Shown piece by piece: positions 10,567 through 21,267 of a stretch of DNA of 64,000 nt. The stretch spans positions 16,857,523 to 16,921,522 of the forward strand of contig OX336342.1 in NCBI GenBank assembly GCA_946902875.1, in the 5' to 3' direction. Below the pieces are notes generated by a model. That model did not search any database, was not told the DNA's origin, and saw only the letters and a list, made by a program, of their open reading frames with translations. The position numbers were made by a program, and so were the translations under genes. The stretch's first letter is position 1, and every line of letters starts with the position of its first letter. This stretch comes from Nematopogon swammerdamellus. Taxonomy: Eukaryota; Arthropoda; Insecta; Lepidoptera; Adelidae.

Positions 10567-10860
10567 CAGGCTGTCCCACCTCGACCAGATTTGCCTACCA
10601 CCACAGGATTCCTCATTTAATAAGCTTAAAAAAAGCTCAGTAGCATTATTTTCTAGTACTCATATTTTTTGTGATAATTGAGGTTTTGTGCGTTAGGGAA
10701 GGGTCGCCTAAACCATGTCCAGCATTGGAAACTGGCCATTTAATGGCGATTATCTCGAAAAATACGAGACTAAAATTATTACCTACTGAGAGTTTTCTGG
10801 AGCTTATTCAACGAGGAATACCGTAGTGGTAAGCAAATTTGATCGAACTGGGATTTCCTG
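10567..10860. mobile_element. MITE with about 62-bp terminal inverted repeats
   Basis: The left end starts CAGGCTGTCCCACCTCGACC and the right end is its imperfect inverse, finishing GATCGAACTGGGATTTCCTG. The two ends agree over about 62 bases with scattered mismatches, including shared ATTTGC, TACCAC, ATTCCTC and ATAAGCT. TA dinucleotides flank both sides (10565-10566 and 10861-10862), compatible with a TA target duplication. No transposase is present. Confidence 0.75.
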
Positions 10861-10928
10861 TATAACTCATACATGACCATATATTCCAAATTCTAAATAG
10901 GAAATAAGGTACCTGTAATAGAAAATAA

Positions 10929-11806
10929 CCGGCCAAGTGCGAGTCAGACTCACGCACCAAGGTGGCCGTACCACCATGTAAAGGGTCGGTTTTTATTTTC
11001 GTTATTATATTTTATCTCAGAGTTATGCCATCTATCGGTGAAAGTTCATACTTTCTTGTTAAAATTTTTAGATAATTCGGTAGATGGGGTCCTTCTGGAA
11101 ATTAATATATTTGTATGGAACCCCCCCCCCCCCCCCCCTAATTTTGAATTTTTTTTTCAATTTTGTATTATTTTTATGTTATATGCGCCATATAACACAT
11201 ATCCTGTGAAAATTTCAACAAGCTAGCTATTACCAGTGGCGTGCACAGACATTCTAGACCGGGTAGGCAGGCAGCAATTAAGATTCAAAATAAGTACTTA
11301 ATTTAGAAACAAGTTGAATTCATTTTAATTTTTACCTCAGCCCGGTTTTCTTCTTTCATCTTCATGTCCACATGAAGAAGTTCCAGCAGATTCTTTTTTT
11401 TTCAGTGCACCTCAGATATCCATAAAATGAATAAATTTTAATCTACACATGTCATAAATACAGATTTAAGGGTGAATTTTAAAAACGCCTTACGAGTGAT
11501 TTAAACAGAACCAATCTCAATAAAGAGTGTGCAGTGCAGTGTCGTCCATAGACTACAAAAGATGAAATAGAAATAAGTAGAGCCTTTGCTTATTTGTAAA
11601 CCCTCGAATTAATCAATGAGCCTATCTCTTTGAAAATATATAAAAACTTCTTTATAAAGTATAGAAATTCGGCGGTAGAAACAGACATTGCCCGCCACGC
11701 CGTTATGGCTATTACGGTTCCAAAGATACAGCAGTAGGACAGACAGACAGAAAGACGGCGCGGCGTAGGCTTAGTAATAGGCTTCCGTATAGGGTACGGA
11801 AACCTA
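10929..11806 (+). mobile_element. R-element interrupted by a hAT-like insertion
   Basis: The head starts CCGGCCAAGTGCGAGTCAGA and the tail ends with the family sequence TACGGAAACCTA. Removing the insertion at 11234-11707 and one 8-bp duplication leaves about 396 bp, the usual length of the family, and restores the tail phrase in which GCTATTAC is followed by GGTTCCAAAGATACAGC. A run of 19 C lies at 11121-11139. Confidence 0.85.
11234..11707. mobile_element. Non-autonomous hAT-like insertion with 8-bp TSD
   Basis: A 474-bp block is bounded by perfect copies of GCTATTAC (11226-11233 and 11708-11715). It interrupts a sequence that is continuous in other R-elements. Its left end is CAGTGGCGTGCACAG, and its right end, inverted, reads CATAACGGCGTGGCGGGC, so the ends are imperfect inverted repeats sharing GGCGTG. 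An 8-bp duplication and a CAGTGGCGT-type start fit hAT elements. No transposase is encoded. Confidence 0.75.
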
Positions 11807-11809
11807 CAA

Positions 11810-12370
11810 AATAAAAATATTTTAATGTGGGTACATATGGACTCGTTAACTACGAATTATAATCATACTTAAATTCCACATTCCACAATAATTGTGGATG
11901 AAATTATTTCATCCACACAAATAAATAAATAAATATGATGTTTAGAAACTTCCGCCCAAACCTACCTACATACAATGTCGGAGCCGCGGGCAAACGCTAT
12001 TACCAATATATTTATTTACCACCTAAAGCGCGAGCGAGTATCTAAAATCTACAAAATGCAAGCAAGCTGAACGGCTCTTCGCTCAATTAACAACAGATGG
12101 CGCCAGGAGCGGTATATCTGTAATTTATGAACATTGGCCACGTAAAATTGAAAATGTACCGCTGTAAATGGCGAGCTCTCGCAGTTTCTCAGAGCTTAGT
12201 ATTTTCAAGGAAGAAAAACTTGCGCATTACGTTTGCATATTTTGATTTTATAAACAGTAATTGAATGGTTTGTACCATATTATGTAAAATAACAAACAAC
12301 TATTTGTTACATTATCAAATAATAAATCATGAAAGTCGAACATTTGCGTGATGCTGATGATACACAAACC
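11810..12370. other. Intervening sequence, no gene seen
   Basis: There is no coding sequence. A short TGTGGATGAAATTATTTCATCCACA palindrome-like segment lies near 11892 and an (AAAT)n stretch near 11920. The region may belong to a larger minus-oriented R-like element whose head is at 12372-12412. Confidence 0.4.
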
Positions 12371-12371
12371 C

Positions 12372-12412
12372 CGGAGCGCGAGTCCAACTCGGACTTGGCC
12401 GGTTTTTTTAGT
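12372..12412 (-). mobile_element. R-element head fragment
   Basis: The plus strand reads GCGCGAGTCCAACTCGGACT followed by TGGCCGG, the inverse of the palindromic head of the R-element family. The tail is not clearly visible upstream. Confidence 0.6.
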
Positions 12413-13071
12413 TAGGCCTACTATGTAAATGAATTGTCAGGGCATCAATTTGTAAATATCATATTTACAAATTAATGTATTTATTATTAAAGATAATTTT
12501 GTAAAATAATACAATATCAAATTGAGTACCTACATTATTGTCTTATTATTATTCAAATAAATGTCTAATCTTATCAGAAATAAGCTATTCACGCGGCTTC
12601 GCTTCGCGGAAAAAAATATTTCCACGCTCCCCTGTCGGACACCCGATTGAGAAAATTATTTGTGCTGAGAATAGTAATTATAGCTGATTCCCTTTATTAT
12701 ATTTGAAGTGGTTTATGAAATACCAGGCTACCTAAAAATCCGGCTTATGCTGACCTTCGGCCATTAATTCAATATTAATTCTTAAAATGAAAAGTTGACT
12801 TGAAATTGAAATTAATAATTAAATTTCGCATTTAATTATGAAAGACGAAACTAGAAATTGACGTGCGATCAATACATCTCGGCACAAAACTATTTACATA
12901 CAAATGAACGCAATTAGCATTTTCCAATTACAGGCCCGATTTCTAAGTTCGCAGCTCTGTCTGCCTCTTCGGGCGGGACGATCCGCAGCCGAGTGCTAAT
13001 TGCTGTGATAAGTCTTCGTTATACTTCTTCACTTCTGTGTCTCAGTTCCAAGTGTCTACTTGTTTACTGAT

Positions 13072-13128
13072 GTATTTTAAACTGAGAACGTGTCCAAGAC
13101 GGTTGGACACGTTCTCATTTTAAAATAC
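13072..13128. repeat. Near-perfect 25-bp stem inverted repeat
   Basis: The arms are 13072-13096 and 13104-13128 with a 7-base centre (AGACGGT). They differ at one position and contain GAGAACGTGTCCA and its inverse. There are no transposon ends, and the origin is unknown. Confidence 0.9.
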
Positions 13129-13396
13129 ACGTATGTAATCGAGTCATTGCAGTAGCATGCTAGTTAAAATTTTGCCAAGTAACGGTAGCTAGCGCTTGTT
13201 GTAAAGTCAAAATGAAGAGCTCAATCGAAGGAAACAAATAAAAAAAAAACGTTGGAAGCATCCGGAGCATGGTCAGCCAATCAGATTGCGCCGTCACCGC
13301 ATGCATGCTCACCGCATTTAAATCTATGCTCACGCGTTACACACATACCTACAAGTGCAGTATTAGCTTGTGCACATAGGTTTCAAACGACACGGA

Positions 13397-13763
13397 GTTT
13401 TTTTATATGGAAACTGACACGGTTGGCTTACAACATCCGTGATGTCAGCCCATAACACCGGGTGAACTAGGTGCCATGTCAGTGCTTCCCTTCATTTCAT
13501 GTCGGCTACACTGAACTGGACGGAAAACACGAACTATTTACATAGTCATTTCGACCGACGTTTCATTCAGTTCAGTGGTACCAACCCGGCCGTGATAAAC
13601 CCTACCACCTAGTAAGGTAAGAAGGGAAGTGACCTACAGTTTAACGTGGAATCCGAACTACGTTTGGCCTCCAACGGTCGAGCGGTCACCCATCCAAGTA
13701 CTGACCACGCTCAGGGTTGCTTATAACAGTCGACCGACCGTACCACTGAGCAACCCGGGCTGA
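13397..13763 (-). mobile_element. SINE-B, near full length
   Basis: On the minus strand this begins with a decayed tRNA-like A-box region, followed by the 5S-like segment seen on the plus strand as CGGTCACCCATCCAAGTACT. The body and 3' part end in CATCCGTGATGTCAGCCC and an A-rich tail, read as T-rich at about 13397-13405. A plus-oriented relative lies just beyond at 13880-14068, making an inverted pair. Confidence 0.85.
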
Positions 13764-13879
13764 AGAAAAGTCAAAAAAGAGTTGCTTCTGATGCAGTAAC
13801 ATCGCGCTAAGATCTGTGTACGTTTGAAGTTTGAACGACGAAACATCATCAATCCAACAAGTTCATCAACCTTGGTACC

Positions 13880-14068
13880 TCGGTACCTCGGTGTTGCGAC
13901 GGATCGACCGTCATTCATGATCTTAAACACATCCTACCGCGGTCAGAACTTGGATGAATGACCATTCTACCGTTGAGGCCGCCCTTGATCGAATTCCACG
14001 TAAAATTGTAGCAGAATACTTAATAGTACGGATGTAGGTCACTTTCCCTCTTACCTTACTACATGGTA
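13880..14068 (+). mobile_element. SINE-B fragment, decayed
   Basis: It contains GGTCAGAACTTGGATGAATG, a degenerate 5S C-box region, followed by CGTTGAGGC and by body sequence ending near CTTACTACATGGTAG. It is oriented opposite to the neighbouring copy at 13397-13763 and is clearly more diverged. Confidence 0.55.
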
Positions 14069-14075
14069 GAGCATA

Positions 14076-14427
14076 CAGGATGTACCAGATCAACCACTTA
14101 ATATTACCACCGCGCGATTCCTCAGCTCATATGCTAAACAATCGTGATGATATCCGGCTTATAGTTTCCTAGTTTTTCAAAATTGTATGCGACAATGTGA
14201 CAAGAGTGCTCTTTCGTGACATGACGTCTATGTCTGCGGGCATAAAATCTGCGTGTTTTGGCGTAAGTTTCATCAAAATTGATTCAGTAGATCCGGAGAT
14301 ATCTGCATGTGACCGACAGACGGACAGACAAGACAGACCACATCCACACCAGAGTGACCCCATCAAAATTTTAATCAACATTTTTGTAGCGTGGTGGTAA
14401 TATCATGCGGTCGATCTGGGACACCTG
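14076..14427. mobile_element. MITE with about 41-bp terminal inverted repeats
   Basis: The left end is CAGGATGTACCAGATCAACC, and the right end inverted is CAGGTGTCCCAGATCGACCG. Both continue into ATATTACCACC and GCGC. The ends resemble those of 10567-10860, so the two may be related families. The interior has a (GACAGACG)n stretch near 14310 and no transposase. A related piece lies at 22884-23340. Confidence 0.7.
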
Positions 14428-14429
14428 TT

Positions 14430-15010
14430 ATTATAATAATAACCAGTTACCCGTCTTGAAGACGATCAAACGTGGTCACACTTGGAATTGACTTGAAATT
14501 GTTTTGTCATTAGTGGCCGGCGCTTCGCGACCTGATTCGAAAACGAGGCAAGTTTACTTTTTGCTGCACCTGCCTTATGTTGGGAGACAATGCCGTTAGC
14601 TTGTTGCTTTGAGGTGATTTCGAACGTAAAATAATTTTGTTTATGAATGTAATAAAAGGAAAATAATTCATAGCTTTTGAATTCTCCCTTGCTACTGAGC
14701 GGCTGCGGCGAAAGTTGGCAGAGAACTGGCGGTCTCTTCGCTGCAAGTTTTTAACAACAATTATCATTTTAATACCGACATTAAATGTTTGGAATATGAC
14801 ATTTTGGTAGCTATTCATTGTAATGTTATGTTTGAATACCTAACTAATAATAAAATACACAACTGTTATATACGTTCCTCTTCGTTCTTTTAATGAACAA
14901 AGAAAATATATTGAAATTTATTATACTGAAAGAGAACATAAAAATTAAATGAACAGAAAGAACTTACAATGACGGTAAAATTAAAACTAAAACTAACCTA
15001 AAAAAAACTA
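14430..15010. other. AT-rich stretch without a recognisable gene
   Basis: The minus-strand open frame 14818-14510 has no features I recognise and is likely chance. Confidence 0.4.
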
Positions 15011-15015
15011 ACCTA

Positions 15016-15195
15016 AAATTTCATTGATCGATTTTCCCCCCCCGCGTCCCCCTTCTGGATAGCCAGGCTAATCCTTTGCCGGAAGTAGGCAAGGCTTGAG
15101 GGGTGACCTATGGCGGGCGACATCCTCGACTCTATCTCGTGGGTCGCTGTCGCCTTCTCCGACCGTGAGCCGAAGGTTTCGACTGTGAAGGTCAC
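15016..15195 (-). pseudogene. Possible LINE ORF2 C-terminal remnant
   Basis: A 60-residue minus-strand frame begins MTFTVETFGSRSEKATATHE and contains AYFRQRISLAIQKGDAG. From memory this resembles the C-terminal QRIS-AIQ-GNA region found in some retrotransposon and retrotransposon-derived ORFs. GC content is higher than in the flanks. No RT or tail is visible next to it. The assignment is tentative. Confidence 0.35.
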
Positions 15196-15786
15196 AAAGA
15201 AAATTGTAGATTGTATATATATATTATTAGATTCTACCTATTACGTTAATAAGAAATAAGAAATTCTGGCCACAAGAATATACAGAAACCTTTTGAAATC
15301 GTTATTGCGAGCACGTTCGGGCTCATTACTAGAAATACTGATTCGGTCAACATCTCAGGTACAAATTCAATAAACGCCCCTTAAGATACAACCTCGGTTA
15401 AAATATTCCACCGATCACTCGACAGTTTGTAGACTCTGAACATAGATCTATCTATGTACGTTAGTTCGTGGATTGAACTTGTAAGTACGTTTTATGTAAT
15501 ACTAGTTGTGGCTTCGTTCAAGTAAACGATATTAAACTTTTTCATAGACAGTGAGCCACTAAGACGAGATCGAAGGCCGAGCTGCGTTCAGGTAAACGAT
15601 TTGTTTTGTCGAAGCAGTTAATTGAGTAAGCTAGTATCAAGTTAATTGTATGGAACATGCATACCAACATGACAGTGGTACTCTGGTTTTGATTTCTTAC
15701 AAATGTGTCCTAAGATCGTTCATTTTACCATGTAGATACGATCAAGATAACTCGGTAAACAGTTTTCTTCCGATTTCAGAGATAGA

Positions 15787-15846
15787 AGAGCGGAAGACTG
15801 CGTGTGGTGGCGTGCCTTGGGGAGAGGCCTATGCCCAGCAGTAGAT
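15787..15846 (+). pseudogene. RTE-type LINE C-terminal remnant
   Basis: The plus-strand frame ends WGEAYAQQ and stop at 15844, which parallels IGEAYVQQW near the C-terminus of the intact RTE at 25088-28069. The nucleotide phrase GAGAGGCCTATGCCCAGCAG is the typical RTE 3' segment in lepidopteran genomes. Only the last 20 or so codons survive. Confidence 0.6.
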
Positions 15847-15849
15847 AGT

Positions 15850-16780
15850 ACGGGCTAATAACGATGACCCCATCATATAACCTTTTTCGGAATTACATTC
15901 ATTTGTATTACATTTTGAAAATGTAAGTATTAAAATTTGTAAATACGCTTTTGGTACCACTTGCATATTATATCCTTAACAATCTTGGTTTTGATTCTTC
16001 AACCATGCATTTTCGCATTTTATCGCTTACAATATAGTTCAAAGATAGTGCCCGATAGAAAGAAGATCTCGCTGGCTCTCAAGCTACAACTCAAAGGAAG
16101 TAGGAGGAAAAGAATTTATTAGAAGCGTTTACAGGTAGCTAACGAAGCGACAGAACGGTTTTTTTGTTCCGTCTCACAATTTCGAAAATTGCTCCACTAA
16201 CGAACTTAGGCGGCGTCGTCGAACACCTCATTTTAATCAACTCGAGAAGACACTATTTTAAATCTACTTATTACACATTTCTGGGCGACAAAGAAAAAGC
16301 GTTTTATTTCAACGACTCTCAAAAGTTTTGTGCCGCTCTAGAGAATGTACTTGGTAACGTAGCTAATGGATTTTCTACAAAGAAAACACTTACAGATAAT
16401 TTGCAGTTCTCAGCCAAAAATATATTTTACGTTTATTCTCGCTTAAACTATTATGGTTATATCGTCAAAGTGAATTAATTTTTAATAGTCCTAAACGTCC
16501 TAATGTCATACACAAACACAGCTACGAATGTAATGAGAAATGGTAGTAATAGTACCTATGTACTTACAACTATCAAAAGAAGTAATTATTGGGCAGATTT
16601 TAACGGTTGTACCTCATTGTTTAAGCCCTACAAATAAATAATAAAGAGGAGTCGTTTACTTGGGTAGACTAAAATGTACTAGAAAAATGGTGTTTTTTTT
16701 TATGATTCTTGGCCGTTTGTTGCTTATCTGTAGATTTAATAGTAGAACGGGACAAAAGAAAATGAATAACAAACCAAATG
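15850..16780. other. No assigned gene; one unassigned open frame
   Basis: The largest open frame is 16164-16478 on the plus strand (104 codons, beginning MFRLTISKIAPL). It has no motif I recognise, no upstream signal and AT-rich codon use like the flanks. It could be chance or a decayed exon. Nothing else is seen. Confidence 0.35.
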
Positions 16781-16784
16781 TACT

Positions 16785-17082
16785 GTGTGAGGGGCCGTAC
16801 TTAAAAAGAATAGCCCCACTGCATCTATCCCCATGCATGTCGTAAAATACTACTAAGGGATAAGGACAAGATGCCGTGTTAAAAGGGCGACTGGTGAGCC
16901 ACCTCTCACCTTGGCACGGACCTTCCACCGAGTCATGCAGAAGTTGGGTCTTCGTGCCTTACTTGCTACTTGATAGTTATCTTGTGCTAATATTTTGCTA
17001 AACATGGTTGTCAGGGTTGTGCTGTAATTTACAAGAGTACTTGCAGCACAATACCGATTACTCTGATTAGAGTGTAGTATGT
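16785..17082 (+). mobile_element. Repeat C copy
   Basis: The stretch matches 41201-41583: both carry AATAGCCCCACTGCATCT, then CCATGCATGTCGTAAAA, GATAAGGACAAGATGCCGTG, CGAGTCATGC and GGGTCTTCGTGCCTTACTTG, and both end with CAGCACAA-ACCGATTACTCTG and a short TATG-type tail. It is non-coding and its class is undetermined. Its (TATG)n tail suggests a retroposon or a microsatellite-associated element. Confidence 0.75.
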
Positions 17083-17090
17083 ATGTATAT

Positions 17091-17320
17091 AACAAACCAT
17101 ACTGAAGAATTTCTCTTAATCTATTATTGGCAAGTGCTTCATTTTACAAATATAATTATATATTGTTATGATGATTTCATCAAATATTACAACATTTATC
17201 ATATATTTGATGAAATCATCTTAACAATATATAATTATGTTTGTAAAATGGAAGCACTTGCCAACATTTAATTAGCACAAGACAATAATACATTAAGAGA
17301 AATTCTTCACTATGGTTTGT
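17091..17320. repeat. Foldback element with about 100-bp arms
   Basis: The left arm 17091-17188 and right arm 17201-17320 are inverses, sharing AACAAACCATA, AATTTCTCTTAAT, GGCAAGTGCTTC, ATTTTACAAA and TGATTTCATCAAATAT. The right arm has about 25 extra bases around 17262-17290. The loop begins with TTACAACATTTATCAT (17187-17202), and the same 16 bases recur exactly just outside the right arm at 17324-17339. There is no coding sequence. Confidence 0.85.
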
Positions 17321-17339
17321 TTGTTACAACATTTATCAT

Positions 17340-18900
17340 CTATGACTTTTATGTTTATTTGAAGAAAATAAATATTAATTTTGAATTTTTAAAATAAATG
17401 TAATAGATATGTATATGCCTACGTACAAAAGAACCGAAGCGAGCAGCGCACCATTACGTAAGTGGTAGTTAGTTGTGTTCAGACGTGCAACGTACCCATG
17501 TGGTACTTTGAGGGAAACACGGGACTTGAGTGCACTCATTTGTTGATTGGCTTAGTGCCATAAAGGCCGCCTAGCTCAGCTTCGAAAGGGATTAATCAAA
17601 TCAAATATGTAATATAGCTTTTCTCTTGTAGGTGTGTGCAGGATTTGTGCGGTTGCTTTTAATTAAAAATTTTCAAATTAGTTTCACAATGACTGCTGTC
17701 AGAGAAAAATTTTTTTATGAAAGTATTTAATTTTAAACTCAACAAGATTACACGCAGTAAGCGTATAATCTGCAATTTGCGGGCGTAGCGTGCGAAAACT
17801 GTTATTAAGACAACTGCTAATTAAAAAGATGTTCTTGCAAAGTATTAATTACGAGTGACTTGACTGGGGCTTGGAGGCAATTTCACGCTTTGCTTCGCGA
17901 AATTTAACCCGATAAGCGGCATTTCCTCAAGCCAAAGTTTGTTCTAGCGAAAGTGATATTTCCCACAGGTGAGCGCGCTAAGATTCGAACGCAGCGTTTC
18001 GTGGGGAAGTGGGTGCATACCGAACGAACGGGTGCGCTCGAATGTTGACGTAACGACGGGCATGTGTGATATGATATCAGGCACGCTCGATTGAGGTGCT
18101 CGGCTAGCAAGAACTTGGTTCACATGATGTAAGGCCAAGAATTGATTAACTTTGCTTCATAAAAAAAAATCATGAAAATGCCATTGAATTTACTCATGAA
18201 AACGTATTGGACGGAGTGACCTAAGTAAGGTTCCAGCCAAAATTGGCATGCCTATACATATTACATATCATTCAATATCTTTAAAACCACTGAGTAATGC
18301 TGCATGTGCGTACGGACCATTAGAATACCTGTGTTGCATATACTCACTCACCTTCAGATATAATTATTACATTTGCCTTTACAGATATTTATTGCACACA
18401 TGTCATGCCGGACGGCGACTAACAGCGACTGAGTGCGGGTGTGTGACAATCACACACTTTATGGGGGCCACGGACTCAGAGTATGTTACCTATCTATGTT
18501 GTTTGAGTTTCCATGGCTATTACCTTTTCATCGACCATTCTTTATATTGCCTTTTTCTTTCCTACTTAGGTACGGGTACAAAGGTTAATTAAATTGTTTA
18601 AAGTCGCAGTCATAATATTTTGTTTATTTTCGTTCGTCATGTGTGTACTCACCGCAACGAAGCGAGCTCGTTCATCATACCGGTATCACGTTAATTACCT
18701 ATACTTGGGTATAAATATACTTTGTTGCGTGCTATTGCGTGTGCAATTATGATTAAAGTCTAACAACCTCGAAGATGAGACTGATGATTGCTTAATTAGA
18801 GTGTAACCGAGTACTTATACGGGCATTTGCAGTACCTTCACTTCTCGTAGGTGGCAATATTTTACGACTCTCTTAAAATGAAAAGTCTTTAGTTTTTTTT
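17340..18900. other. No gene seen
   Basis: Several short open frames are present, for example 18248-18592 on the plus strand, rich in aromatic residues. None shows a recognisable motif or codon use different from the AT-rich background. Confidence 0.4.
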
Positions 18901-18902
18901 TT

Positions 18903-19080
18903 TATTTTACATTCACCTTTAGTTCAACATCCGTGTTGTCAGCACATAACCACTTTTTATTTTACATTCACCTTTAGTTCAACATCCGTGTTGTCAGCAC
19001 ATAACCACTTTTTATTTTACATTCACCTTTAGTTCAACATCCGTGTTGTCAGCACATAACCAGCTTGGTGAACTAGGTGC
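18903..19080 (-). repeat. SINE-B 3' piece with a perfect 55-bp triplication
   Basis: Three identical 55-base units start at 18911, 18966 and 19021. Each contains AACATCCGTGTTGTCAGCAC, which is the SINE-B 3' part (compare CATCCGTGATGTCAGCCC elsewhere), joined to a short ATTCACCTTTAG segment. Beyond the last unit SINE-B continues with GGTGAACTAGGTGCC. Perfect identity between units implies a recent duplication. Confidence 0.85.
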
Positions 19081-19299
19081 CGTCTGTGCCTCCCTTAGGT
19101 TGTTATGTCCGCTTCCTCACTAAGAAAAATTATTTTATATGATGATGCTTTTATAAACTTTAGTCAGAAACAACCAAACCGATTAGCTTAGCTTTGTAAA
19201 ATGCTACTAAAGTTTTACGATCATAGTACAATTACCGTTTATTAGTAGCTAGCTATATTATCGTCAGATTGAAATATGTTCGGAAAAACATATTTTGTT

Positions 19300-19398
19300 T
19301 GCCAACACACGACACTCCGTGGCACTATACGACACACCACGCCAATCCACGGCACTCCATGGCACTATACGTACGACACACCACGGCACTCCAAGGTC
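19300..19398. repeat. Degenerate tandem repeat with GGCACTCC and ACACACCACG
   Basis: About two copies of a 45-base unit read GACACTCCGTGGCACTATAC then GACACACCACG, followed by a second copy with TACG inserted. No coding meaning is apparent. Confidence 0.65.
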
Positions 19399-19399
19399 C

Positions 19400-20160
19400 A
19401 AATAGTTTTTCTTCGATGTTGCTTTAGCAATACCTTCACTTTTATTTCTAAAGTTTATTATTCCACCGGCATCTTGTTACGATCGCTCGAAATAGTGCAA
19501 AGGGCCATCACCGCTCGCAACACAAATATAAAACATAAAAAATACAACAATAAAAACCCCTAAAACCCAACATTATTGCCAGTCGCAAAACAGAGCGTCG
19601 TATTCAAGAGAACCGGAACGAACTACACGCACGGCTTCATTTGCGATTGAGAATTTATTCGCGCCTATAAAATAAGGACACGAAACGCAGAACGGAATGG
19701 GCGGAAGCTGCCCGCAAATGCGACGGGATAAAAATTACTCCATTTGTCTTACGGGCCACGCCTGGAATGAAGCACGGCTCGGAATCGAAAACCTACGGGC
19801 CACTGTTTGTATTGTACGAGCACAATGGTTGGACGTCGCGCACTGTGCACTCGATGCGATACGAAACGATGCATTTTGCACGTTACCGTAATAGCCGTAG
19901 AAGATTTAGAAAGCTACTATAGTTGGGGCTGGGGCGCATATGTCGTTCAGATGGATAATATGCGACTTTGATGGACTCTGGGCTCTAAGTGATTGGGAAG
20001 ATAAGTACCTACTATGGGGTTGATATTAACAAATCATTGTTAAAAGCTTTAGAAATATTAAAAAAAACATATGCCAATGGGAATACACGAAAGAAATGTA
20101 TGGAGCGAAAGTGAGTTAAAGAGTCGGGAATAGGGTCGCTCTAGAGGCATGTACCTGGAC
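19400..20160. other. No gene seen
   Basis: A short open frame at 19697-19891 has moderate GC content and no recognisable motif. No repeats of the named families occur here. Confidence 0.4.
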
Positions 20161-20162
20161 CA

Positions 20163-20355
20163 GTACCCTAATCACGAGATTTAACCTACTACGCTACGCC
20201 ACGCTACGCCGTGTTCTCCGCATCATTTTGTATGGAGAAACGGAGCAGCGGCTCTAGTGATAGATTTCCGAACTTCGTTTTTCCATATAAAATGATGCCG
20301 AGAACACGGCGTAGCGTAGCGTAGCGTAGTAGGTTAAATCTCGTGATTAGGGTAC
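20163..20355. mobile_element. Palindromic MITE, arms about 73 bp, TA-flanked
   Basis: The left arm starts TACCCTAATCACGAGATTTA and the right arm is its inverse, ending CTCGTGATTAGGGTA. The arms include GCGTAGCGTAGCGTAG-type tandem CGTAG units and GTGTTCTC. TA at both outer ends is compatible with Tc1/mariner-type target duplication. The whole 193-bp block can fold into one hairpin and has no transposase. Confidence 0.8.
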
Positions 20356-20359
20356 AAAT

Positions 20360-21160
20360 CGGGATTGTGCTCAAAAAGGGTCAAGTGCTTAGCATCCGTA
20401 ACCGACGAGCATGTATGAAGAACATTATTAGAGTGGAAGAGGTACGTCAGGTACGGGGTATAGTACGTGGAGATCTGTAGTTGTCTCTGCCTACCCTACT
20501 GGGAAACAGGCGTGACGCTATGTATATAATATGTATGTAAACTTCGTCTTATATTTTACAAAATTTAAGAATTTAATAGTTTATCTGTTGATCCGTAATC
20601 TTATTGGACCTGATTTAGATTAATAAAGATTTGATGTTTTGCGTATATATATTTAAGAAATGGTGTATTGAAAGAAAACTCAACATTAATTTGCTTTAAG
20701 TAATTAATTTTGTTACTGAGGCTGGACTTGTATAAAGAGACATATTATAGCGTATTTAGTTATTTGAAATTATGTGGGTGGAGGTTAATGAAGTACTCCC
20801 TACATCCTAAATGAAAGGCGATCGCTAGTATTGAATAAATGACAAAGGCCTTTTCTTGTCCCTTATTCTCCTAATCATTATTTGACACAAAGCTTTGATC
20901 CATTTTATGGCAAATGAGACGAAAATACGATAAGTTATATTATGTACATATTATTAAGCACATAAAAGGCTTCATACATAGTGAACATTATGAGAAGTAT
21001 CAACACAAAGGAGGGCAACATCCCAAAATATACACCATACAAATAATATTAGGGACCTAGATTGTGACAAGATATTCCGGCTCCAGGTAAAAACCTCTTT
21101 CTTGTTAGATAAAACTGTATATAAAATATCAGAATTGAACCCTACGCGGGTTACATACAA
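20360..21160. other. No gene seen
   Basis: AT-rich DNA without recognisable coding sequence. A degenerate interspersed repeat also seen near 5629-5670 begins at about 21165. Confidence 0.4.
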
Positions 21161-21267
21161 AATATATTATAAGGCCTTTCATTAGTAGGTAATAGTACGC
21201 TAAGGGGAGTATGTGTATCAGATACTGATCACGTACCGCATACCTATTTTTTTTTTCGGATATTTCG

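Noticed and set aside
16164..16478. 104-codon plus-strand open frame
   Set aside because: No recognisable motif, AT-rich composition like the flanks, and no transcription or splice signal that I can defend. Kept as unassigned.
18248..18592. 114-codon aromatic-rich plus-strand frame
   Set aside because: No motif, and the composition equals that of the surrounding DNA.
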